The translations under genes were made by a program, and so were the position numbers. From the NCBI GenBank assembly GCA_023430705.1, contig JAEYZJ010000048.1, forward strand, positions 1 through 12,614: a DNA stretch of 12,614 nt, in the 5' to 3' direction. Position 1 is the first letter of the stretch; every line of letters starts with the position of its first letter. Origin of the DNA: Pseudomonadota bacterium. Lineage in GTDB: Bacteria; Pseudomonadota; Alphaproteobacteria; Rhizobiales; Devosiaceae. The notes under the pieces were generated by a model. It saw only the letters and a list, made by a program, of their open reading frames with translations, ran no database searches and had not been told where the DNA came from. Below, in pieces: positions 1 to 5,766 of this stretch.

Positions 1-455
1 CCGGCGTGCGCAACGTGCAGGTCCGGGCGCCGGGCGAGGGCGTGCTGGACGATCTCAGGGGCAAGCTCGACCGCGTCGTGGTCGACGCGCCCTGCACCGG
101 CAGCGGCACCTGGCGGCGGCAGCCGACCACCAAGTGGAAGCTGACCCCCGAGCAGCTCGCGATGCGGGTCGCCGAACAGAAGGCGATCCTCGCCGATGCC
201 GCTACCTACCTGAAGCCGGGGGGAACGCTGGTCTACATCACCTGCTCGGTGCTGCCCGAGGAGAATGCCGGGCAGGTCGCCGATTTTCTCGCCGCCCATC
301 CGGATTTTGCCGCAGTGGCAGGCAACAAGCTGTGGATGGCGCACTTCTCGGGTGCGAGGCTCCGTGCGCGGTTCTCTCCCGAGGGCGGCGTGGCCGTCAC
401 TCCGCACACGACGGAGACCGACGGGTTCTATTGCATCGCGATGCAGAAGGGGTAA
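1..455 (+). CDS. RsmB/NOP-family rRNA cytosine-5 methyltransferase, C-terminal part
   Basis: This is the C-terminal catalytic half of a SAM-dependent RNA m5C methyltransferase of the RsmB/Sun (NOP2) family, which modifies rRNA in the cytoplasm. The reading frame enters from the left edge in frame 3, so the true start is outside the window; the GTG at 6 is internal. Two motifs define the family. DAPCTGSGT carries a cysteine at 93-95 (motif IV), and ITCSVLPEEN carries the catalytic-type cysteine at 243-245 (motif VI). The pair performs covalent catalysis and enzyme release in RsmB and RsmF. The end, DGFYCIAMQKG, is the usual last beta strand of the fold. The family call is firm. Whether the target is C967 (true RsmB) or another site cannot be told without the N-terminal NusB-like domain. 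It is followed after only 3 bp by the next gene, so they are probably co-transcribed. Confidence 0.88.
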   Translation, partial: GVRNVQVRAPGEGVLDDLRGKLDRVVVDAPCTGSGTWRRQPTTKWKLTPEQLAMRVAEQKAILADAATYLKPGGTLVYITCSVLPEENAGQVADFLAAHPDFAAVAGNKLWMAHFSGARLRARFSPEGGVAVTPHTTETDGFYCIAMQKG

Positions 456-458
456 GCG

Positions 459-860
459 GTGGCGGCAGATGACGGCGACCCGCTGCCCGTTGGCTGGCTT
501 GTCGCCGGCGCGATCGGGCTGGTCCTCGTCTTCGCCGTCGTCATCTGGTTCGTCATCCCCGGCCCCAGCGCCAGCCACCGGTTCACCTCGCCCGAGGGGC
601 GGGTGACGCTCGAGATCCGCGAGCGCTGCGCCCAGACCTGCGAGCGGAGCATCGTCGCCGAGACCGTGGGGGTTGGCACGCCCGTGCGAAAGGCGTGCCA
701 TATGGCCCTCGCGCAGACGCATCCGGTGCTGCTCAATGCCTATCCGCTCTGGAGCGGCGACGAGCGGGCGGTCGAGATCGTCTATGCCGATTCCGAGGGG
801 CAGGGCGGCAAGTTCGCCCTCGACATCGCGCGTGACTGCACGCTGACACCGGCCGACTGA
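459..860 (+). CDS. Unrecognised single-pass membrane protein with four cysteines
   Basis: I do not recognise this 133-residue protein. It starts with GTG 3 bp after the preceding stop, and no in-frame ATG offers a better start near the N-terminus. A short acidic N-terminus (MAADDGDPLP) is followed by one strongly hydrophobic helix at about residues 12-33, then a soluble domain of about 100 residues. The lack of positive charge before the helix makes the orientation uncertain, but a periplasmic soluble domain is plausible. That domain carries four cysteines, C57, C61 (CX3C), C80 and C127, which could form two disulfides. The section around residues 41-55 (FTSPEGRVTLEIRERC) and the end read as beta-rich. 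The tight spacing suggests co-transcription with the methyltransferase, but no functional link is visible. Codon usage and GC match the neighbours, so it is very likely a real gene. Confidence 0.75.
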   Translation: MAADDGDPLPVGWLVAGAIGLVLVFAVVIWFVIPGPSASHRFTSPEGRVTLEIRERCAQTCERSIVAETVGVGTPVRKACHMALAQTHPVLLNAYPLWSGDERAVEIVYADSEGQGGKFALDIARDCTLTPAD

Positions 861-871
861 ACCATCCCGCC

Positions 872-890
872 GCCGCCGCGTTAGGGCGGC
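872..890 (+). promoter_or_regulatory. Hairpin abutting the tspO start codon
   Basis: GCCGCC (872-877) and GGCGGC (885-890) form a perfect 6-bp GC stem around a 7-base loop. The stem ends exactly where the ATG at 891 begins. The only Shine-Dalgarno-like bases, AGGG at 883-886, lie half in the loop and half in the stem, so the folded form would hide the ribosome site. This is a reading of the sequence only; short GC stems also occur by chance in a genome this rich in GC. Confidence 0.35.
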
Positions 891-1376
891 ATGAGCACAC
901 TGACATCGGCAGAACTGAAGTCACCCCGATCGCTGATCACCCTCGCGGTGTTCCTCGTCGTCGTCATGGGCGTCGGAGCCCTCATCGGCGTGGGCACCGC
1001 CCCCGGCCAGTGGTACGCGAACCTCGACAAGCCGCCGTTCAACCCGCCCAGCTGGATCTTCGCACCGGTCTGGACCACGCTCTACGTGCTGATCGCCGTC
1101 GCCGGCTGGCGCACCTTCCTCGCCGAGCCGAACGGGCTCGGCATGAAGCTGTGGTACGGGCAGATGGCGCTGAACTGGCTGTGGTCCCCCACCTTCTTCA
1201 CGCTGCACATGCTGTGGCCGGCCTTCATCGTGATCATCGCCATCTTCGCCCTGATCCTCGCGTTCATCTTCAACCGCTGGGACCGCGACCGCATCGCGGC
1301 CGGGCTCTTCGTGCCCTATGCCGCCTGGGTCGGGTTCGCGAGCCTGCTGAACCTGTCGATCGCTGCCCTCAACTGA
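891..1376 (+). CDS. tspO: TspO/MBR family tryptophan-rich membrane protein
   Basis: This is a 161-residue five-helix membrane protein of the TspO/peripheral benzodiazepine receptor family, which binds porphyrins and related ligands. In Rhodobacter it acts as a negative regulator of photosynthesis genes. The family signatures are visible in order: WY at residues 41-42, KPPFNPP at 47-53, W followed by F-PVWTTLY in the second helix, the QMALNWLWS segment at 91-99, and the last-helix motif PYAAWVGFASLLN at 142-154. The length is typical, with a slightly long N-terminal extension of about 15 residues. The ATG at 891 is the only reasonable start and is overlapped by a hairpin. The gene follows the unknown membrane protein by 30 bp and ends inside the 3' end of the convergent acyltransferase. 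The physiological ligand here is not evident from sequence. Confidence 0.93.
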   Translation: MSTLTSAELKSPRSLITLAVFLVVVMGVGALIGVGTAPGQWYANLDKPPFNPPSWIFAPVWTTLYVLIAVAGWRTFLAEPNGLGMKLWYGQMALNWLWSPTFFTLHMLWPAFIVIIAIFALILAFIFNRWDRDRIAAGLFVPYAAWVGFASLLNLSIAALN

Positions 1377-2598
1377 CCGCCGCCGGCAGTTCCGAGCCCT
1401 GCGTCGGGCGCTGGCGCTCCCGGCGCCGCGCCCAGCGGATCACCGGCTCCTCGAGCAGCACCCAGGAGAGATGGGCCGCGACGATGCTGATCGCGGTCAC
1501 GATCAGCGAGGTGGTGAGGAACCGAAGCGGCTCGGGGGACGAGCCGTGGTCGATCAGCGGGTCCAGCCAGATCCGAACCAGCTCCAGCACCGGGTAGTGC
1601 CAGATATAGATGCCGAACGAGATGCGCGCGATGTAGCGCGCCGGTGGGTTGTCGAGCAGCCGCCCGACCAGCACGCTCGACGGCGAGGCGGCGAGGAACA
1701 GCCCGACCGCGAGGACGAACCAGGGAAAGCCATAGGGTATCCCCAGCCAGCCCCAGCTCTGGCCGTCACGGGAGTCGAGCTGCACCCCGATCCGCTGCAA
1801 CCCCCAGCAGATGGCGACGATGGCAACCAGGTCGAACAGCCAGTTCCGGTAGCCGCTCCAGCGCACCTGGAAGCCCGATGCCAGCGCGCCGATGGCGAAC
1901 ATCGCAAAGAACCCGAGCGGGTTGTAGCGCGGCATCCAGAACTTCGCCCCGCCGACGAGGCCGTAGTCCCAGCCGCGCTGATGGGCATCGACACGGTAGT
2001 AGCGCGCGAACAGCCAGTGCGCGAGGACGGCAAGGCCGATCGCACCGATCCAGAGCAGGCGCGACTGCCATCCCGCGCCGCTGAACCGGGCGGCGAAAAA
2101 GAGCAGCGCGAACATTGCCGGCAGCAGCACGTAGGACGTGATCTCGAAGCTGATCGACCACAGCGGCCCGTTCACCTCCACCGGAAAGAAGGTCAGCCAG
2201 TGCCAGTCGGCGACGGCGAGGAAGCCGGCGAGCAGCCGCAGCACGAGCTGCCAGTCGAGCGCCGCCCCGAATACCGTGATCGAGAGGAGGAACGAGACCA
2301 GCAGCGCCGCCCAGAAGCCGGGCAGGATCCGCGCCGCCCGCCGTGCCGCATAGGTTTTCAGCGACGGCATCGGCTCGCGGCGATCGAGCGCCAGCCAGAA
2401 CGGGCGGGCGAGGAGAAACCCCGAGAGCACGAAGAACATGGCGACGCCGAACGTCCCCATGTCGGCGAACGGCCGGAACCATTCCATCCAGCCAAGGTCA
2501 TGGTCCCAGCTCATGCGCTGGGCCAGGTGGTGGAACAGCACCGTCAGGCACGCGGCGCACCGCATGAAATCGGCGCCGGCAAGGCGGGTGTCGGTCAT
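1369..2598 (-). CDS. Acyltransferase 3 family (OafA/YrhL-like) integral membrane O-acyltransferase
   Basis: The encoded protein of 409 residues is a polytopic acyltransferase-3 enzyme, the family that O-acetylates surface sugars such as O-antigen, capsule, peptidoglycan or glycans of antibiotics. Roughly ten hydrophobic helices are visible. The N-terminal helix contains the RX10H arrangement (R13, H24 in VLFHH) known to be essential in this family. Next comes FFVLSGFLLARPFW, then a basic cytoplasmic loop (YAARRAARILP), and the protein ends with LLEEPVIRWARRRER, typical of the last helix. I chose the start at 2598 because GGAGGAG lies 4-6 bases upstream of that ATG; an upstream in-frame ATG at 2637 would add 13 residues and has no such site. 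No extra SGNH domain is present. The acceptor cannot be predicted: no polysaccharide genes are nearby and the gene stands alone, convergent to tspO and divergent from guaA. Confidence 0.9.
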   Translation of the reverse strand: MTDTRLAGADFMRCAACLTVLFHHLAQRMSWDHDLGWMEWFRPFADMGTFGVAMFFVLSGFLLARPFWLALDRREPMPSLKTYAARRAARILPGFWAALLVSFLLSITVFGAALDWQLVLRLLAGFLAVADWHWLTFFPVEVNGPLWSISFEITSYVLLPAMFALLFFAARFSGAGWQSRLLWIGAIGLAVLAHWLFARYYRVDAHQRGWDYGLVGGAKFWMPRYNPLGFFAMFAIGALASGFQVRWSGYRNWLFDLVAIVAICWGLQRIGVQLDSRDGQSWGWLGIPYGFPWFVLAVGLFLAASPSSVLVGRLLDNPPARYIARISFGIYIWHYPVLELVRIWLDPLIDHGSSPEPLRFLTTSLIVTAISIVAAHLSWVLLEEPVIRWARRRERQRPTQGSELPAAVS

Positions 2599-2602
2599 CG
2601 AT

Positions 2603-2609
2603 CTCCTCC
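2603..2609 (-). promoter_or_regulatory. Strong ribosome binding site fixing the acyltransferase start
   Basis: Read on the minus strand, GGAGGAG sits 4 bases before the ATG at 2598. It is the best Shine-Dalgarno match in the window and decides for the 2598 start over the longer frame beginning at 2637. Confidence 0.8.
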
Positions 2610-2640
2610 ACACGGACCCCGGTCTGCGCCGCTCCATCCG

Positions 2641-2654
2641 TGCAATCGATTACA
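2641..2654. promoter_or_regulatory. CG-centred dyad, possible LacI-family operator (site 1)
   Basis: TGCAATCGATTACA is a 14-bp dyad with one mismatched pair, centred on CG with an AATCGATT core, which is the general pattern of LacI-family operators. On the minus strand, its right half reads TGTAAT (2649-2654), a five-of-six match to a sigma70 -10 box for the acyltransferase gene, though I find no good -35 partner. A protein bound here would cover that -10 box. The regulator is not encoded in the window. Confidence 0.35.
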
Positions 2655-2675
2655 GGCTGCATCGCCCGGGCTGCC

Positions 2676-2693
2676 TGCGCAAGCGTTTCAGCA
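2676..2693. promoter_or_regulatory. CG-centred dyad resembling a PurR/LacI-type box upstream of guaA (site 2)
   Basis: TGCGCAAGCGTTTCAGCA shows the symmetric frame TGC--AA-CG-TT--GCA. Its inner 16 bases match 10 of the 14 defined positions of the enterobacterial PurR consensus ACGCAAACGTTTNCNT. It lies about 117 bp upstream of guaA and its centre is 37 bp from that of site 1. PurR of this type is known from gammaproteobacteria, so an actual purine regulator binding here is speculative; another LacI-family protein, or chance, are alternatives. Confidence 0.3.
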
Positions 2694-2774
2694 CATCGAG
2701 GACCGCCCTACGGTGGAAAGGCCCGCCGATGCGTGCGCGCGCCGGCCGGGCAGCAGGCATGAGCCCGACAAGGC

Positions 2775-2803
2775 TTGCGGAATCCCGGGAGCCGCTTTAT
2801 TTC
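2775..2803 (+). promoter_or_regulatory. Weak promoter candidate for guaA, implying a leaderless mRNA
   Basis: TTGCGG (2775-2780) is followed after 17 bp by TATTTC (2798-2803), a weak -10 box matching three of six positions. The expected transcription start falls at about 2810, the A of the guaA ATG. No Shine-Dalgarno sequence lies within reach of that ATG, which fits a leaderless transcript, a common arrangement in alphaproteobacteria. The box match alone is not strong evidence. Confidence 0.3.
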
Positions 2804-2809
2804 CGGCCC

Positions 2810-4378
2810 ATGCAAGACATCGCTGCCGCCCCCGCTGAATCCATCCTCATCATCGATTTCGGCTCGCAGGTGACGCAGCTGATCGCGCGACGCCTGCGCG
2901 AGACGGGCGTCTACTGCGAGATCCACCCGTTCCAGTCCGCTGCCGAGGCCTTTGCGCGGATGCAGCCCAGGGGCGTGATCTTCTCCGGTGGACCGGCTTC
3001 CGTGACCGAGGAAGGCAGCCCCCGCGCCCCGCAGGTCGTGTTCGACAGCGGCGTTCCCATCCTCGCCATCTGCTACGGCCAGCAAACCCTGGCCCTGCAG
3101 CAGGGCGGCAAGGTCGAGGGCGGCCATGCCCGCGAGTTCGGCCGCGCCGATGTGGAGATCAGGGAAGCGTCGCCGCTGTTCGAGGGCTTCTGGGAGGTCG
3201 GTGGCCGCTATCCGGTCTGGATGAGCCACGGTGACCGCGTCACCGAACTGCCGGCCGGCTTCAAGGTCGTCGGCACGTCCGAGAACGCGCCCTTCGCCAT
3301 CGCGGTGAGCGAGGAGAAGCGCTACTACACCACCATGTTCCACCCCGAGGTGGTTCATACGCCGGACGGCGGCAAGCTGCTGGCCGCCTTCGTGCACAAT
3401 ATCGTCGGGCTCAAGTCCGACTGGACCATGCACGCCTACCGCCAGCGCGCCGTCGAAAAGATCCGCGCCCAGGTGGGCAAGGGCAGGGTGCTCTGCGCCC
3501 TTTCGGGCGGCGTCGACTCCTCGGTGGCCGCCATCCTGATCCACGAGGCCATCGGCGACCAGCTGACCTGCGTGTTCGTCGACCACGGCCTGATGCGCAT
3601 GAACGAGGCCGACGAAGTCGTCTCGATGTTCCGGGATCACTATAACATTCCGCTCGTCCATGTTGACGCCGCTGACAAATTCATCGGCGCGCTCGAGGGC
3701 GAGTCGGATCCGGAAACCAAGCGCAAGACCATTGGCCGGCTGTTCATCGAGGTGTTCGAGGAGGAGGCGAAGAAGATGGGCGGCGCCCAGTTCCTCGCCC
3801 AGGGCACGCTCTATCCGGACGTCATCGAGAGCGTCAGCTTCTCGGGTGGCCCGTCCGTCACCATCAAGTCGCACCACAATGTCGGCGGCCTGCCCGAGCG
3901 CATGAACATGCAGCTCGTCGAGCCGCTGCGCGAACTGTTCAAGGACGAAGTCCGGGCGCTCGGCCGCGAGCTGGGCCTGCCCGACCGCTTCGTCGGACGC
4001 CACCCGTTCCCGGGCCCCGGCCTCGCCATCCGCCTGCCGGGCGGCGTGACCCGCGAGAAGCTCGACATCCTGCGCCGCGCCGACGCCATCTACCTCGACG
4101 AGATCCGCAAGGCCGGCCTCTACGACAAGATCTGGCAGGCCTTCGCCGTGCTGCTGCCGGTGCAGACCGTCGGGGTGATGGGCGATGGGCGCACCTACGA
4201 GTTCGTCTGCGCCCTGCGCGCCGTGACCTCCGTCGACGGCATGACGGCGGATTTCTTCCCCTACGACATGAACTTTCTCGGGCGCGCCGCGACGCGCATC
4301 ATCAACGAGGTGCGGGGTATCAACCGGGTGGTCTACGACGTCACGTCCAAGCCGCCGGGCACCATCGAGTGGGAATAA
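2810..4378 (+). CDS. guaA: GMP synthase (glutamine-hydrolysing)
   Basis: GuaA converts XMP to GMP with ATP and glutamine, the last step of guanine nucleotide synthesis, in the cytoplasm. At 522 residues it has the usual length (525 in E. coli). The N-terminal class I glutamine amidotransferase domain (about 8-200) shows nucleophile C88 in ILAICYGQQ, with H178 and E180 in MFHPEV completing the triad. The ATP-pyrophosphatase domain begins with the P-loop SGGVDSS (232-238), followed by FVDHGLMR and the PFPGPGLAIR loop. The C-terminal dimerisation domain ends KPPGTIEWE, as in the family. I place the start at 2810 because homologues begin just before the ESILIIDFGSQV strand. Two upstream in-frame ATGs, 2759 and 2729 (the latter behind GGAAAGG), would add 17 or 27 residues that do not resemble the family. 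It shares 10 bp with the next gene, so they are probably co-transcribed. Confidence 0.98.
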   Translation: MQDIAAAPAESILIIDFGSQVTQLIARRLRETGVYCEIHPFQSAAEAFARMQPRGVIFSGGPASVTEEGSPRAPQVVFDSGVPILAICYGQQTLALQQGGKVEGGHAREFGRADVEIREASPLFEGFWEVGGRYPVWMSHGDRVTELPAGFKVVGTSENAPFAIAVSEEKRYYTTMFHPEVVHTPDGGKLLAAFVHNIVGLKSDWTMHAYRQRAVEKIRAQVGKGRVLCALSGGVDSSVAAILIHEAIGDQLTCVFVDHGLMRMNEADEVVSMFRDHYNIPLVHVDAADKFIGALEGESDPETKRKTIGRLFIEVFEEEAKKMGGAQFLAQGTLYPDVIESVSFSGGPSVTIKSHHNVGGLPERMNMQLVEPLRELFKDEVRALGRELGLPDRFVGRHPFPGPGLAIRLPGGVTREKLDILRRADAIYLDEIRKAGLYDKIWQAFAVLLPVQTVGVMGDGRTYEFVCALRAVTSVDGMTADFFPYDMNFLGRAATRIINEVRGINRVVYDVTSKPPGTIEWE

Positions 4379-4797
4379 GGGCCCCAAAGGACCCATTCCC
4401 CATCGGCAGCAAGCGGGCCGCCGCCTTGCGCTTCGCCTATCTGGTCGCCGGCTTCGGGCTGCTCGGCCTCGGCATCATCGGGGCCTTCCTGCCGCTGTTG
4501 CCGACGACGATCTTCGTCATCCTCGCGGCCGGCTGCTTCGCCCGCTCCTCGGTGCGGGTCGAGGGCTGGCTGCTGCGGCACAGGCGGTTCGGCCCCATGA
4601 TCATCGCCTGGCGGGCCGAACGGGCGATTCCCCGCCGCGGCAAGGTGATGGCGAGCATCGGCATGCTGGTCGGCTACGGCGCGTTCCTGATCGGCGCGCG
4701 GCCCGGCTGGGTGCTGGCGCTCATCGTCCTCGCCGTCTTTGCGGGCTGCGCGTGGTACGTCTGGTCGCGTCCCGAACCATCCGCCGGCCCGCCCTGA
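4369..4797 (+). CDS. YbaN/DUF454 family inner-membrane protein
   Basis: This 142-residue protein belongs to the DUF454 (YbaN) family, small inner-membrane proteins of unknown function. The family landmarks are clear: LPLLPTT at 41-47 at the end of the first helix, CFARSS at 56-61, the HRRFGPMIIAWR segment at 71-82, and AIPRRGK at 86-92. Two further hydrophobic stretches follow at about 94-110 and 114-131. The GTG at 4369 overlaps the last 10 bp of guaA, an arrangement typical of translational coupling. A TTG at 4426 would remove 19 polar residues and is the only other start near the first helix, so the exact N-terminus is uncertain. A hairpin terminator follows 11 bp after the stop. Co-transcription with guaA does not by itself indicate a role in purine metabolism. 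Confidence 0.87.
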   Translation: MGIRAPKDPFPIGSKRAAALRFAYLVAGFGLLGLGIIGAFLPLLPTTIFVILAAGCFARSSVRVEGWLLRHRRFGPMIIAWRAERAIPRRGKVMASIGMLVGYGAFLIGARPGWVLALIVLAVFAGCAWYVWSRPEPSAGPP

Positions 4798-4808
4798 AGA
4801 CCAGCCGG

Positions 4809-4830
4809 AAACGCCGCATCGGCGGCGTTT
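4809..4830 (+). terminator. Intrinsic terminator-like hairpin after the guaA-ybaN unit
   Basis: AAACGCCG (4809-4816) pairs perfectly with CGGCGTTT (4823-4830) around a 6-base loop. The downstream arm ends in TTT followed by the T-containing GCATTCATT. It begins 11 bp after the ybaN stop. The T tract is short, so termination may be partial, but position and symmetry make this the best terminator in the window. Confidence 0.7.
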
Positions 4831-4892
4831 GCATTCATTGAGGCGCATCTCTATGTTGCGCGCAAAATTCGACCCTGTTCCGCTAGAGCCAC

Positions 4893-5738
4893 ATGTCCAA
4901 CGAAAACATCATTCGCGAAATCGACGAAGAGCTGCGCAGCGACCGCATGCGCCGGCTGTGGCGGACGTTCGGCCCGTTTGTGATCGGTGCGGCCGTCCTC
5001 ATCGTTGTCGTCGTGGCGGCGAACGAGGGCTGGAAGTGGTGGCAGAACTCCAACTCCGCCCGCTCGTCGGACCAGTTCTACGCCGCGCTCGAGCTGGCGG
5101 ATGGCACGGACACCGCCGCCGCCCAGCAGGCGCTGGACGAGGTCATCGCGGCCAACCATGGCGGCTATCCGGCGCTCGCCCGCTTCCGTGAGGCGGCGCT
5201 GCTCGCCAAGGACGGCAAGACCGCCGAGGCCATCGCCGCCTACGATACGCTGGCCAACACCGAGACCAACAAGTACCTGCGCGAGCTGGCGCTGCTGCTC
5301 GCCGGCAACCTGCTGGTCGACAGCGGCGACCTGGCCCAGGTCGAGCAGCGCGTCGGCGGCCTCGTCGGCTCCAGTTCGCCCTTCCGCAACGGCGCCCGCG
5401 AAGCCATCGGCCTCGCCCGGTACAAGGCCGGCGACCTCGATGGCGCGCGCCAGGCCTTCGAGGACGCCTTGAACGATCCGATGACCGGCACCGACGCCCG
5501 CGATCGCCTCGACATCTACCTGAGGCAGGTGGTCGCCCAGGGCGCGACGCCGCCGGCCGACGAGGCTGCGGCCGCGGCCGAGACGCCGGTCGTGGTCGAT
5601 CCGGCGACCGCCGAGCCGGTCGATAGTTCGGTGGGCGATGCCCCCGCACTCGACACGACGCCCCCGGCCGACGCTGCTCCGGCCGCCGACGCCGCGCCGG
5701 CTCCGGCCGCCGATACGCCCGCCGCACCGGCGAACTGA
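4893..5738 (+). CDS. YfgM-like membrane-anchored TPR protein
   Basis: This 281-residue protein resembles YfgM/TPR_21-type proteins, ancillary factors that associate with the SecYEG translocon and the chaperone PpiD in E. coli. An acidic cytoplasmic N-terminus (MSNENIIREIDEELRSDRMRR) leads to one transmembrane helix at about 27-44. A periplasmic helical domain of about 50-205 with TPR-like repeats follows (for example the helices around ALARFREAALLAKDGK and EAIGLARYKAGDLDGARQAF). The last 70 residues, from about 210, are a low-complexity Ala/Pro/Asp tail, probably disordered, with short repeats such as PADAAPAADAAPAPA; E. coli YfgM lacks such a tail. The gene sits 28 bp upstream of der, matching the E. 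coli yfgM-bamB-der order except that bamB is absent. The ATG at 4893 is the natural start. The family call is good; function as a Sec partner is by analogy. Confidence 0.82.
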   Translation: MSNENIIREIDEELRSDRMRRLWRTFGPFVIGAAVLIVVVVAANEGWKWWQNSNSARSSDQFYAALELADGTDTAAAQQALDEVIAANHGGYPALARFREAALLAKDGKTAEAIAAYDTLANTETNKYLRELALLLAGNLLVDSGDLAQVEQRVGGLVGSSSPFRNGAREAIGLARYKAGDLDGARQAFEDALNDPMTGTDARDRLDIYLRQVVAQGATPPADEAAAAAETPVVVDPATAEPVDSSVGDAPALDTTPPADAAPAADAAPAPAADTPAAPAN

Positions 5739-5766
5739 TTTTCCACGCCTGCCCATTGGGGTCGAC

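Noticed and set aside
2438..2809. N-terminal extension of the guaA reading frame
   Set aside because: The frame is open back to 2438, but this part overlaps the divergent acyltransferase and does not resemble any GuaA N-terminus.
1471..2838. 455-codon plus-strand frame opposite the acyltransferase
   Set aside because: A hydrophilic, R/E/Q/P-rich shadow of a membrane protein; no family resemblance, and it runs through the divergent control region.
2708..4396. 562-codon minus-strand frame opposite guaA
   Set aside because: Same artefact: GuaA on the plus strand is full length with all catalytic motifs, and the antisense product has the typical H/D/V/G-rich shadow composition.
4856..4889. Promoter TTGCGC...TAGAGC ahead of the yfgM-like gene
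   Set aside because: The boxes are 22 bp apart, too far for sigma70, and no better pair was found. A -10-like TAGAGC just before the ATG remains possible but unsupported.
5551..5735. GC-rich repeats in the tail of the yfgM-like gene as a possible DNA repeat array
   Set aside because: The repetition reflects Ala/Pro/Asp codons of a disordered tail; units vary in length and sequence and are not tandem DNA repeats.
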